A DNA stretch of 64,000 bases from Rutpela maculata (lineage: Eukaryota > Arthropoda > Insecta > Coleoptera > Cerambycidae), in NCBI GenBank assembly GCA_936432065.2, contig OW386289.2:94981736-95045735 (forward strand), written 5' to 3'. Made by a program: the position numbers and the translations under genes. The notes below the pieces were generated by a model. It was not told where the DNA came from. It worked only from the letters and a program-made list of their open reading frames with translations, and did not search any database. The number at the start of each line of letters is the position of its first letter. The stretch's first letter is position 1. Positions 11,872 through 23,034 of the stretch are shown piece after piece.

Positions 11872-13053
11872 TTGTCTCATTTTGGTTTAGTTATCAATCT
11901 TAAAGGAGCTCGAATAATTGATAACAAGACTAATTTGTCAATTTATTGTTTTATTAAACATAGTACTTTAGATAATTATAAATTAGATTCACTTAAATTA
12001 TTTCCTTTAATGGATGGATATAACAAATTACTTTTACAGTTTCCTAATTTAATTAGTTCACCAGATTACAATTTACCTATTAAACATTCTGTAGTACATC
12101 ATATAGTTACTGAAGGTCATTTACCTTTTTCACGACCTCGTAGATTAGACAATTTTAAAATTAAAACTGTACAGAGAGAATTTAACAGCGTGGTAGAATT
12201 GGGGATCTGTAAACCATCATCTTCTCCAGTTTCTTCACCACATCATATGGTCGCAAAAAAAGAACAAAATGACTGGAGACCTTGTGGAGATTATCGACAA
12301 TTAAATACAATTACTATTCCAGACAGATATCCGTTACCTCATATTCACGATTTTAATTCTCAATTGTATAACTGCACTATTTTCTCAAAGATTGATTTAG
12401 TGCGAGCGTATCATCAGATACCTGTCGCTGAAAATGACGTTTATGAGACAGCCATAACTACTCCTTTCGGATTGTTCAAATTTTCTCGTATGCCTTTCGG
12501 TTTGTGCAATGCAAGTCAAACCTTTCAACGTTTTATGAACGAAGTACTTATCAATTTACCTTTCGTTTTCGTCTATTTGGGTGATATTTTAATCGCAAGT
12601 CAATCAGATGTACAACATTTGGAACATTTAGAAATTGTTTTTAAAAGATTAGACACACACGGAATAAACATTAAACCATCTAAATGTATCTTTGGAGTTG
12701 ACAATTTAATCTTTTTAGGTCATCACATTTCTTCATTAGGTATTTTACCATCGTTTTTAAGTGTGGGAGTTCCACAGGGTTCAATATTGGGCCCAGTGTT
12801 ATTTATATTGTATATTAATGAGCTTGATTTTATTCTATGTAATCATTTCTGTTCAATGTATGCTGATTATCCTTCTATGACTATTTCAGATTATATGCAT
12901 AATGTGTCAGAAAGTAAGTGTAACAATGTTGTAGAAAAAGTATCTACATTTTTCAATCAGCGTCAGTCGTATTTCAATGCAGAAAAAACTCAATTAACTC
13001 AGCATCATAATAGACAGAAAAACTGCGAGTCTATTTTATTTAAGGTCAATTAA
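11872..13053 (+). pseudogene. Chimeric ORF: Ty3/gypsy RT fused to LINE RT
   Basis: One open frame of 393 codons holds two unrelated reverse transcriptase pieces. Codons 1 to about 292 are Ty3/gypsy: WRPCGDYRQLN, KIDLVRAYHQIPV (first catalytic Asp), FKFSRMPFGLCNASQTFQRF, then VYLGDILIAS where the canonical YxDD is YLGD, so one catalytic Asp is missing, and GHHISSLGI. From about 12753 it continues without a break as LINE RT: VGVPQGSILGPVLFILYIN, then a Y-A-D position (canonical ADD), then FNAEKTQ. Gypsy connection, RNase H and integrase are absent. The fusion cannot give a working RT from either parent. It could be a 5'-truncated LINE inserted into pol, or an RNA template switch during LINE reverse transcription. 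Confidence 0.85.
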
Positions 13054-13741
13054 TCATTTATAACATGAGGGTACAAAATTTTTGGGTATACATACTGATT
13101 ATTGTTTAAGCTAGAAACCACATTGTGAATATCTGATTTCCCAACTTGCATCAATTTCATTTCTGTTAATATTAAAACAGTCCTTACTAAGCAACAATTA
13201 GTTAATGTATAATATGCCCAAGTAAATTGAGGTATGATGTCTATTTCTGAGGGAAGTTCACTCTATCACAGAACGGTTTTATTGCTCAGAAACCTTTATT
13301 GCGTTGTATAGCTAAAATTTCTGGTACCCATTCTTGTAAAGGGGTGTTTAGAGAGTGAAATATTTTAACCTGCCATGTTTATAAAGTTTTGAAATGTGTG
13401 TTTATGTTTATCAAAATAAGAATGTACTTCCTGTAAATAAAAATATTCATGACGTAAATACGCGTAACAAGGGGAGATTTTCGAATACCATATGCAAGAC
13501 TAAAAAATATAACTTTCAATTAGTAATGTAAGTTAAAATTGTTTTAACTGTCAAAACTGTTTTTATTCCGTATGTGAATTTTTTACATGAGGGTACAAAA
13601 TTTTTGGGTATACATACTGATTATTGTTTATTAGTTTTTAAGGTAAATTTGTGAACATAACAATTGTATAGGATTAGTCATCCTATACAATTGTTATGTT
13701 GTCATTATGGAAAATAAATTATTATTATTATTATTATTAAC
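12753..13741 (+). mobile_element. 3' part of a jockey-like LINE with (ATT)n tail
   Basis: Starts at RT motif 5 (VGVPQGS) and runs through a degraded RT C-terminus: FWVYIL and a cysteine/histidine-poor thumb region, then HDVNTRNKG near 13450-13475, matching the HxHxTRxK-type motif near the end of jockey-like ORF2. It ends in GGAAAATAAATT followed by (ATT)n at 13716-13741, a common LINE 3' tail. Several stops interrupt the frame after 13053. A 45-bp segment is present twice (13065 and 13588). A perfect 19-bp hairpin lies just before the tail. Confidence 0.75.
13656..13698. other. Perfect 19-bp hairpin near LINE 3' end
   Basis: CATAACAATTGTATAGGAT, loop TAGTC, then the exact inverse. It sits 18 bp before the ATT tail. 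A 3' stem-loop is a known recognition feature for the RT of some LINEs, so a role in priming is possible. Confidence 0.8.
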
Positions 13742-14670
13742 TAATTAAAATTATAATTTATGATTTAGCTGTTCCAAGAAATAGCTACATATTCATGTAT
13801 TCTTGCCAAAACGGATATAAATACGTATGATTTATAAGTATAAAATTTTATGTATCTATACGTATTTTCTATATACTTCCGCCCCCAAAACAACAAATAA
13901 ATACTTGCATACGAAACGAAAATTCAATTACTGCGTCCCAGACCCTGGAATAAAGGTTATTTGCTACTAATGCTCTGTAATAATTTTCCTGGGTAAGTAA
14001 GCGAATGCAAATGTGAATTAAATTTTTAATCTCAAATGAGTTTGTAAATCATTTTTATACTTCGCTTTGTATAATGTCAAAAATATTTCTTGAAATATCT
14101 TGTTTTGTATTATTCATAAAGAGGAGATTAAAGTGAGTAATTTTAAAACGTAAAAATTCGTTATGTCCTTAAATAAGATACAGTGGTGGAACGAAATAAT
14201 TTGTATCAAATTATTGCTTAATTTTAGTTTCTTTTATCGATTTGGTATTTAAGAACATTTTACCTTTTATTTTATTTTAGAAATACACTGTTCAACAGTG
14301 CAAGTATATATTATATAGGATGGAAAATAACAAACAATATACTGCATATAATAGAATTGTAGATTCGACGAACCTATATAACTATAAATATTTACGAGAG
14401 ACTGTAAATCCATATTGTATGTTTTCTGCTTATAAAATTTATATACCAATTTTCGAATTTTTCCTGTTATTGTCCCATTTCAAAAACTGATCATGTATAA
14501 GCCTAAATATTTAACGTGTTCGGATGATTCAATGTAATGATCTAAGACGTAGTAATTTTTTTTTGGTATAGTTGACTTCAGATTTATTCTGCATATTCTA
14601 CAAAATGTCGGCGTCTTTGATATTTATCGTACTATCAAACACGTCGAAATTTTTTATATGAAGAATTAAT
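13742..14670. other. Unassigned AT-rich DNA
   Basis: No gene or known repeat recognised. Notably no Ty3/gypsy pol or LTR resumes after the LINE tail. Confidence 0.35.
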
Positions 14671-14678
14671 CTGATGAG

Positions 14679-14960
14679 GGGCGAGCATAGAGGCGACTTC
14701 AATGTGAATGTCAGTCGATATTCCGTTGAAGCAACGTCGAGCGCGGTTAGTACTTGAATGGGTGACCCATCTTGGGAAATACAGCGTTCTAGCGGCTTGT
14801 ATATCAGTGTATACGCGGAAGTTACGTAATTTCAGACAAGGATTACGTAGTGGATATACCATCATCCTTCGGAGGGGATGTAAAGCAGGCGGTCCCTTGT
14901 CTATTAAATGTTAGGCAAGTAAAAGATCCCTACTCTACAACTATACTAACTTTTCCAGTC
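14679..14960 (+). mobile_element. SINE with 5S rRNA-derived head
   Basis: From AAGCAACGTCGAGCGCGGTT (14729) through AGTACTTGAATGGGTGACC and CTTGGGAAATAC to GCGGCTT (14798) the sequence is clearly the 3' half of 5S rRNA, including the internal promoter box C equivalent. The 5' half (14679-14728) is recognisable only weakly. Downstream, ATCCTTCGGAGGGGATGTAA and GCGGTCCCTTGT (14861-14900) look like a conserved SINE body. 5S-headed SINEs (SINE3 type) are transcribed by RNA polymerase III and moved by a partner LINE. End and target duplication were not resolved. A diverged 5S pseudogene is the alternative, but the non-5S body favours a SINE. Confidence 0.75.
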
Positions 14961-15585
14961 AACGAACATCAATAGGATTGTTCAGTTAATGATTCCAATA
15001 AGAAAATCGTATATTACGTAAAGGGGTTTTTCGACGGGTTGATTCAGAAAATGCCTTGGAAAACATAAATGCGTTCCACTCTTTTTTTTTTACAGTAATG
15101 AAAATGGTTCTACTAACAAGTCGTACACTAAAATCAAGTAAAAAAACAGTCTGGCACGTCAAAAACTGAAAAATATATAAAAAATAATTGCCCTTATTTT
15201 GGTAGTCCTAAAAATTGTTCGTATGACAGTTTACATTATGACAAGCTTAAAATACAATCTGGCTATAATGTGAGATCACCAAAACCTTGACAGATTTGTC
15301 TAATTGTACAGTTACTAAAGGTTTTTACTTCGGAATAATGTCATATGAATTAGATTTCGTTTATTTTTGGCAAAATAATAATAAATGCATGAAAGCAATT
15401 TTTTTATATTATGCGGGAGCTTGCTAATTTATAGAGGTTGGATGGCATTCCTTTCCAGGTGGCAACTAAAAAAAAAAAAAATTATTGGAACTGAAATAGA
15501 ATCAGATTTTGAGAAGAAAAGGTTCTATGGAACTTTTCATGTACATTGATAGTCTTTAAGTTATAACGACTAGAGAATTTGGATT
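14961..15585. other. Unassigned DNA
   Basis: No gene seen; a poly-A tract at 15468-15481 could be a retro-insertion tail. Confidence 0.25.
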
Positions 15586-15589
15586 TTAG

Positions 15590-16390
15590 CTTGAAAATAG
15601 GTTTTTGAAATGGGTTTTCGCCAAATAATTTGAAAAGTATTTCATTGAGCGAAAACAGGCTAGAGACAAATAAGAAAGCTGCGAAGGATGAATTTTATAC
15701 TAATTTTAATTTGTGCAGAATTAATAGTTTCGGAGATCTGCAACAATAAAAATGGCGTCCAAACGTTTATAAGGCGAAGTATTTGGTTTAAACGTTACAT
15801 ATGTCAGAAACTATGGCCAAAAATGCTAACGAGTATTTTTTTGTGGCATTGGATTAAAGAGTAAAATGTGAGACTATTAATTAGGCTTTCAAATGATTTT
15901 TTGACAATTTTTATAGCATACAAGAAACTTATGACGGAAACAATGTCACATATTTTTAGAAAAAACGTAGGTAGTCATTTTGTTAATGAGTCATTCTCGT
16001 ATTTCGGGTATTTCTCCTATTCAGTGCATTTTAATCTAATTTGGGTGTACTACTAATTTATGGAATAATAAGATAATTTAGCAAATTTAAGAATAAAATA
16101 GAAATACGTGTTAAAAATTCTTAAGTGCGAAAGTATACTTGAGTGGGCCAGGGCACGGGCCCTTAAAAGAGGCATCGGCCCGGGAAATTTGCCCCCCCCC
16201 CCTCGTCGGGCCAGGATGTCATCTATAAACTTAAATATCTACGAAACTATTAATCCTACATAAATGTATAACAAAAACAATTTCATTCTGTTTCTGAACT
16301 TTATTTTTATATGCACCATTTTTTCACTAGAAATAATATTTATTGAGATATTTGTAAAGAAACAAAAATTTTACGTTTTTTTGAAAATCC
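15590..16390. repeat. Dispersed repeat, inverted arrangement
   Basis: 15590-15880 is an inverted copy of sequence found at 56590-56770 and 57230-57400 (shared GTTAGCATTTTTG..CATAGTTTCTGA on one strand). 16210-16390 is a direct copy of 56255-56410 (shared CGAAACTATTAAT and TATTTATTGAGATATTTG). A GC-rich patch with poly-C (16140-16215) lies between. Likely two ends of one non-coding element family. Confidence 0.6.
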
Positions 16391-16929
16391 CTTTATACAG
16401 AGATTCATTATATTTTGACCCTTTTTAAACCTAAATAACTTTTGAACTAGTTGAGATAATGAAATGCGGTTTGCACCAGTCTTCTTCTAATTTTGATAAG
16501 TTATTTCCTGAGTATCCATCTTTTTTGCTCACTTCCGGTTTAACCGGAAATGATATAGCGTTAATTCGCGGATAGAGCAACTTTGTTATTTCAAATGGAA
16601 TACCCTATATATTTTCCACAATTGGAAAGCCCGTTGTTTCCCCTCTCCACAAAGTCCATATTTGTCATGGAAATTATACAGCGTGGTGGTTTTATAAACT
16701 TTTAAAGTGAATACTGCGTTTTATCGAAATGCTTCGAAAAAAATAATGATTCACAAAGGTACGGAAATAAAACGCAACATCAGTTGTAAACGTAAAAATT
16801 ACTTTATTAACAACTCGGGTACTTGCGTTACTTTAAGAAAAATGTTTGCTTTATCTGAAAAAGCTAAGTTTATAATCTTTTTGCTGAAACTAAATCTTAC
16901 AAAACAGCACAAAGAAGATTTAGAACTAT

Positions 16930-17300
16930 GTTTAGGGGTCATTCAAAAATTACGTCCATAGAAAATCTAGAATTTTCATGCCCCCCTCCCCTGTATCCGA
17001 GACTGTCACAAATATTTGACCCCCCTCCCCTCAGATGGACGTCCAAATTCGGTTTTAACCCCGTATATATATATATGTATATATTTTTTCTCATTAATGT
17101 TGGTAATTAAAACAATACTCGAGAATAATACAACTTTATTGATACTAAAAAATGACACACAACATAAATATTTGATTGATTTGCACACGTTTTCTCTCTC
17201 CAAGTGGACGTAAACCACCCCCCTGCTGTCCCACGCTGCCACAAAATCTAGACCTCCTCCCCCGGGTAAAGTGTGGACGTCCTTAAAAAGGAACCTCCAA
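16930..17300. mobile_element. Probable MITE beginning GGGGTCATTCAAAAATTACG
   Basis: The left end GGGGTCATTCAAAAATTACG with CCCCCCTCCCC blocks, and the right end with CCTCCTCCCCCGG and GTGGACGTCC, form imperfect inverted ends around a short AT-rich core with (TA)n. I recall this kind of terminal sequence from insect MITEs. ORFs here are spurious. Boundaries and target duplication were not resolved. Confidence 0.4.
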
Positions 17301-17364
17301 CAAAAAATTCAATCAGAAAAGGGTATAGAAACTTTTGGAATTCGTTTACAATTTAGGGGTGGAA

Positions 17365-17945
17365 CGTATCTTTTTTTTGCAAAAAACCACCCCCAACGGG
17401 GACTTAATGCTGGTTTTCTACTTTTATATTGTAAACCGTTCGTCGGAAGAGAGAAAAGTATAGGAAATAAAAAAATTGTCGTTAAATTCTGCATAAAAGA
17501 TGTCCCTATTGACCTTGTAGCTTATCCTCACCTATTTCGCGCTAACAGCGTCTGAACAGAGGGATAGTAGTTTGGAGCGCACAGGTAAAAATCAATCCTA
17601 TTCGAAGTTTCACAGCGAATATCTTATCTCTGAATGATATTTTCAATAAATAAAAAATAATAAATAAAAAAATAAATAAAAAAAATAAATAAAAAAAAAT
17701 AATTCCTGTGCATTTTTTTCGTTAAAGTAACCTGTTTTAAGATATTTGCTGTGAAACTTCGAATAGCATCGATTTTTATCTGTGCGCTCTCTGTTCGGAC
17801 GCTGTTAGCGCGAAATAGGTGAGGATAAGCTGCAAGGTTAATAGGACATTTTACATGCGGAATTTAACGACAATTTCTTATTTCCTATACTTTTTTATCT
17901 TCCGACTAACAGTGGGGGTGGTTTTTTGCAAAAAAAAGGACCCTA
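17365..17945. mobile_element. Foldback element with ~200-bp inverted arms
   Basis: The left arm (about 17370-17625: TTTTTTGCAAAAAACCACCCCC, ATAGGAAATAAAAAAATTGTCG, TAGCTTATCCTCACCTATTTCGC) returns inverted in the right arm (17745-17940: GCGAAATAGGTGAGGATAAGC, CGACAATTTCTTATTTCC, GGGGGTGGTTTTTTGC). The centre is a low-complexity (AATAAATAAA)n run. There is no coding sequence; ORFs here are shadows. Confidence 0.8.
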
Positions 17946-17949
17946 TATT

Positions 17950-19135
17950 GGGAGGGAACTTTTCGGGTATCTATTTCTAGAATACGCATCTCAAATATTA
18001 TTACTTTATAAATTATTTCTTTTAAAATATCTAATTTGCGTGGACTATAATAGATATATAAAATTCATACAAAATATAACATGTGCTAGTGACAAATTGA
18101 TACCAGATACCACAGATGATCAATATTTTAATGCCGTTATGTAGCCTTACATGGATTTAAAGGGCTAGAAAAATACAGTGACCTTGAAATGCCTAAAAAA
18201 TTTTCACCTCCGGCGCTTCCTACAAGCTACCCACCGAAACCCCAGTTTGCCACCTATATTGACAGTGTTGGTGCCAGGAAAAACTTTCTGTCCCGGGCTC
18301 GCTCTGACTCTCGACGGCCCTGATGACATCTGAACGTTTTATAGGATGAAGTATTTAGTTTAAATGTTGAATAGGTATCTGATTACAGTTCTGTATTCGC
18401 GTTATAAGTGAAACATCTGGTTTATTCCATTTGTGGCATAGGTATACATACGCCCACAAAGACTCGCATTGCGGCATCGTCACTTAACTACGTAAGTACG
18501 TACTCGCTCCCTACCTGTTCTAAATCTTTCCCACTAGTGCAAAACTTGAAGAAAAAACTTGAAGAAAAAAAAGAAGGATTGTAATTTTCATCAACCCTCT
18601 AAATATAAAGTGATATGGCAGGATGGTGTAAAAAAATATGAGAATTTTCTTGCCCTGCATTCTCCTCTTATTTCTCTCTATTTTGGGTTTTGAATTTTTA
18701 TATTTTCGTAGTTCCACATTCCACTAGTTTGATATATTGTCGAGGTACGAAACTCTCTTAAGAGCTTATCATAATTCAAAATTTTCCGGCCTAAGTACCC
18801 AAAAAGCTTTTAAGTATGAACTTCAGAGCATACCTAATTGAGTGCGTATTATTTAAAACCTCGAGATTGTCTGGCGTGTGTTTGGTGATTGTAAATAACA
18901 GCTAGATTTGATTTTTGCATGGAACTATAGTACATACTATCAGGGGAAAAATTTTCAGGACTGTGAAAATAAGGGCAATAATTTTTTATTTCTGCAAATT
19001 TCGAGGTGCCGCCAGACACATTTGCCAATTTCATAAATCAGCCAGACTTTTTTTAAATATATTCCATGATAATATATATTTATATAATAAGCTTCAAACC
19101 TGATTTTCCGATCAGCGGTTCTATTGAAACACCTT
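17950..19135. other. Unassigned DNA with a GC-richer patch
   Basis: No gene. 18230-18370 is a GC-richer patch followed by GATGACATCTGAACGTTTTATAGG-like sequence related to the 15.7-kb/56.7-kb repeat family. The rest is AT-rich without features. Confidence 0.3.
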
Positions 19136-19139
19136 ATAG

Positions 19140-20994
19140 TATAGCGGCAAACACAGTAAAAACCCTTAGAAAACGGCTATTAGTGAAACAGTTTTGTAAT
19201 TTGGTATACTGACTTCTGTCATTAAAAAGAATATTTTTCCGAGCAGCGCCAAATCAAAATGACTTCCGGTTTCAAGATGGCGGCTGTTTTAGAAAATTTA
19301 TAAAATCGACGTTTCTAGCTAAACTATTGATTTTTAAAAAAAAGTTATTAAGAAAAATTGTTCCGCATTAAATTTTGAATAAGAAAGTTTTTATAAGTTT
19401 TTTTCTAAAACTAAAAATTAAGACTCTACGGGGTAAAATATCACAAAGTCAGTTTCTTCTGACATTTTACAAAATACGCAAAGTAATGTTCTATACTTGT
19501 CATTTATTCTTTGACCATAAAGTAGCATAGTATGGGATGTGTACAAATAGGACAGTTTAAAAAGGCATACGAGAGAAATTAGAAGAGTCGGAATAAGAAG
19601 GCAAGTCCGTGGTAACAATATACTACCAATGAATTTCAGAATTTCTGGTCAGAATAGTCAGAATTTCTGAAAAACGCTGAAAATAAAGAAGAAATATTTT
19701 GTTTATTGGCAAATGTTATAACATTATCTAACATCTGTAACCAAGAAGAAGCAGATACAAGACTAATATTGCATATTAAAGATTGTGTTCAACAAGGTTG
19801 GAAGAACATTTGCATTGGAACTGTCGACACTGACGTAGTAGTACTGGTGGTTTCATTTTTTTTTTTACTGTTTACATAAAGAAGGGCTGATTAGTTTAGA
19901 TATACAGTTTGGGGCTAATAAATATTTTAGTGTATTAAAGCTGCATGAGATAGTACACAAATTAGGAGAAAACAAGTGTGATGCTTACGAGGTTTCCACT
20001 CCTTAACGGGATGTGATTCCGTTTCCTTTTTTCTGGAAAAGAAAAAGTGACCGCTTGAAAGACATGGACGATATATCCAGAAGTAATAGAAGCTTTCAAG
20101 TCCATTTCAAAACCTCAAGAGAATATTCCTGATAAAATTTTAAGCTTATTCCAACAGTTTGTTGTTTTAATGTACTGCAATACTTCTGCTTGCACTGAAG
20201 TAAATCAGACACGAAAGGAACTGTTTACTACCAAGGACAGGACAACGTATAACATCCGCCTTTCAATGGATGCTTTGGAGCAACACATTTTACAACCAAA
20301 TGTGGTTGTAAAAAAGCCGGCTTGCAATACACGTGACTTTGCACAAATTGTAAAGGAGAATGCAACTAACTTAAAAAAGGTATGTAAGTCTAAGTAAAAA
20401 AATCTTTACTTACTTTTATTAAATTATTTTTAGGTTGAAAAAAATAATGTGTCCAGTTTCCCGTAAAGTAATTCTCAACAAGAACAATATAAATATTGCT
20501 TTAGATTGTAAAATATACATAAAATCATTTTATAGTATTTCTTCGTGTGGCGGCTTTATTTTTAGTGTTAGGTAAACATATTGTATTGTATTTTTTATTC
20601 AAATTTTAATGTAGAATATTTTTCTTAACAATCCTTTTCTGTAACAGTAATTATTTAGTTGAAAAACTGGTAAACTTTTAAATGAAAAATAAAAAGTAAC
20701 TTTTTAATATCTTTCTATGTACCACCTTTATTTTTAGCTTTAGGCAAAAAGCTATATTAAAGTTTTCAGAATTTAATTTGGAACAATTTTTCTTAATAAC
20801 TTTTTTTTGTAACATCAATAGTTTAGATAGAAAACTCGATTTTTTAAATGTTCTAAAATAGCCGTCATTTTGAAACCGGAAGCCATTTTGATTTGGCGCT
20901 GCTTGGAAATATAGTCGTTTTAATGACAGAAATACGTATATCAAATTACAAGACTGTTTCACTAATAGCCGTTTCTTTCTGGGTTGCCGCTCTA
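19140..20994 (+). mobile_element. Deleted CXC-family DNA transposon, copy B, ~270-bp TIRs
   Basis: Ends are TATAGCGGCAA at 19140 and TTGCCGCTCTA ending at 20994. The inverted arms (19140-19420 and 20726-20994) share AACGGCTATTAGTGAAACAG, GGCGCTGC, AACCGGAAG and CTAAACTATTGAT. A motif AAGATGGCGGC (19276) lies in the left arm. Between the arms sits a broken ORF of the same family as copies A and C. Part of the right arm is duplicated (20555-20690 resembles 20727-20870, about 170 bp apart). No clear target duplication was found. This shows the family is a TIR-bearing DNA transposon. Confidence 0.8.
19690..20395 (+). pseudogene. CXC-family transposase pseudogene, copy B
   Basis: The surviving segments read QEEADTRLILHIKDC (19742 onward) and GTVDTDVVVL (DTD codons 19826-19834), then after a gap LHEIVHKLGENKCDA, HSLTGCDSVSFF (19994-20029), TAxKTW with TGG mutated to TGA, and YPEVIEAFKSISKP leading into the ORF at 20170-20397. 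EEAD and DTD are spaced like the paired acidic motifs of the XPG/FEN nuclease I region, suggesting a metal-dependent nuclease core. That is an inference; no structure is known to me. N-terminal and C-terminal CXC parts are missing, and several stops and frameshifts make it inactive. Confidence 0.7.
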
Positions 20995-21403
20995 TTATTA
21001 TTGCTTTGTTCAACTGGAGATAAGTCAGATTGCTTTTTCAATACTCTACTTAAGTAGATCTCAAAGATTCAAAACGGGAAATATAAGTTCAACTCATTTG
21101 TATTTTCCACCCATGAACCAAACGGAAAATGTTTGCCAGGCTCAGAATTTATTGATTAGTATCACTAGTAAAACAATCCTATCGACATTCACCAAATAGA
21201 AAGATAAGTACTAGCTCTTAGACTATAATCTTGACAACTGTCACAAGTAATGAGGTTTCTACATTCATGACATTTTGATTTATTTATTCCAGATTTTCCT
21301 ACTGTATTTAATGAGAATGTTAAAAATATTGTTTTGTTTTTATTTTATTAAGATTTAGTAAGTTAGTTATTTATTGGCTAAATTGTTACATGGTGAAGTT
21401 CCT

Positions 21404-21790
21404 TTTCCTCTTTAATTTTGATTTCCTCCCAACTGACATCAGAGAATAATAAGACTGGGTCATCGGCCACGAAATATCTGTATTTATCATATCATCTATG
21501 TAGATTTGAAAAGGAGTAGGACCTATGACTGTTCCTTGAGGTATTCCATCCATTTCTTCGCCTATTTCTGAATCTACGCTGACAACTTATTTTCGATTTT
21601 TTAAGTAATTTCTGAGTAAATCACCGCATTTGCCTCTGAAAGTATCTAATTTTGTTAGTAGCTTATCATGGGTAATCATATCAAAAGCTTTTGCTAGATC
21701 TAAAAAGATAATCCCTTAGTCACGAAAATTTTCGCTCAATTGCCTCCACTATTTGAGCATCTGAATAGCCTCTTAAATTAGAAGATTTGG
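21404..21790 (-). pseudogene. LINE reverse transcriptase fragment (minus strand)
   Basis: Reading the minus strand: LDLAKAFDMITHDKLLTKL (first catalytic Asp block), RGKCGDLLRNYLKNRK, a stop, VVSVDSEIGEEMDGIPQG, TVIGPTPFQIYIDDM, then a frameshift to YFVADDPVLLFSDV, where VADD corresponds to the catalytic FADD. The order is that of non-LTR RT motifs 3 to 7. One stop and at least one frameshift make it dead. It is 5'- and 3'-truncated, so no endonuclease or tail is seen. Confidence 0.8.
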
Positions 21791-21799
21791 ATTTCCTTG

Positions 21800-23026
21800 A
21801 GTGAAAGAGAAGAAGCGCTATAGTTTACAGTAGAATCCTAATCACTTTTTGAGAATAATCTATGATGAAAAATAATTTTCTCCTTTTAAAAGTTGCATTT
21901 CTGCATGAAGACTTATTTTCGTTTGACGCACTTGAAAATTGACCAATCTATGATAAATTAACAAATAACATTGCATGTCATGATATTATGGATGCATAAT
22001 AACTTCGCGCCAATTATTTTCGCCGTCTCATCAAAGGGTAGATAATTATAACTCTATGTAAAACATGTTTGATGTGATGAGCTGCAATGTAGCAACTTTG
22101 ATTAAAACTTTTTATAGAATGTAAGTACATTTAATTAATTCTGTTGGTTCAACTATTAACCGTTCTTTGTCAGTAATATCATGTAGGTATTATTTTATAT
22201 GATAACCTATCACACTTTCTGTATACAGAATTATATCAAAAATTACCTAAATTTCATTTATTTTTCTTTTCTCATATAGTACAGGAAAGGTATTGTGCTT
22301 GTGCAAAAGGCGATTTTGAGTTTTTGCTGGAATTTGCAAAAAAATTGTCTATCGTCTGTCTCTTTGGTCGCACCTAAAGCCCAAACCACTCTATTAATTT
22401 TGCTCACATTATACATACACATTCAGGACGGTTACATCTCTAGGTGAAACCGGAAATTGGCCCTAACTCAAATGTGGCCCTCTACAAATCGATAAAAGAA
22501 AAATATTGTTTACTAACTGGTCTAACAATTTTAATTAAACAGTTAACGCAGTGTAACGTCAATTCCTACCTTCAAATTAGGTTTGGGATGACTATGCCCG
22601 GTTCTCATTCTTTAGTGGAGACTTAGTCGTGATTCGAATTTATTATTAATGAAAACAAAAAATCCTTAGGGCCCCAATAGCCACGCTTCTGGTGTATCTC
22701 CTACTTACCTAATGTACTAACTGTGGCTGTTCGGTGGCCTTAATCCTGCATATGTGCAAAAAAAATCAGTGTCACAATCAAATAAATTACTTAATAAATG
22801 TAAAAAAATGTATATTACTGTTAGTGTATATAGACAAACAAGGTAAACAATAAACTTGTAAGTAGGATCATTTATCAATAAATGTGGCCAGACGCGACTT
22901 GTAGTAATGTGGAATGTGCAAATAATTATAAAAGTAAAACGTATAGAAAATACTATTTTCCTTACAATATATATATAACATGTGAGACAATAACATACGC
23001 TGAAGGCGATGATGACAATTTTTTGA
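21800..23026. other. Unassigned AT-rich DNA
   Basis: No gene. ORFs at 22444-22626 and 22717-23058 (minus) have no recognisable domain; the second runs into the hAT foldback end, which argues against it. Confidence 0.3.
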
Positions 23027-23034
23027 CTAAATGA

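Noticed and set aside
14635..14914. ORFs on both strands over the 5S-like sequence
   Set aside because: They lie on a 5S rRNA-derived SINE, so they are incidental.
17006..17555. Several ORFs on both strands
   Set aside because: They cover the ends of inverted-repeat elements and C-rich low-complexity DNA; no domain.
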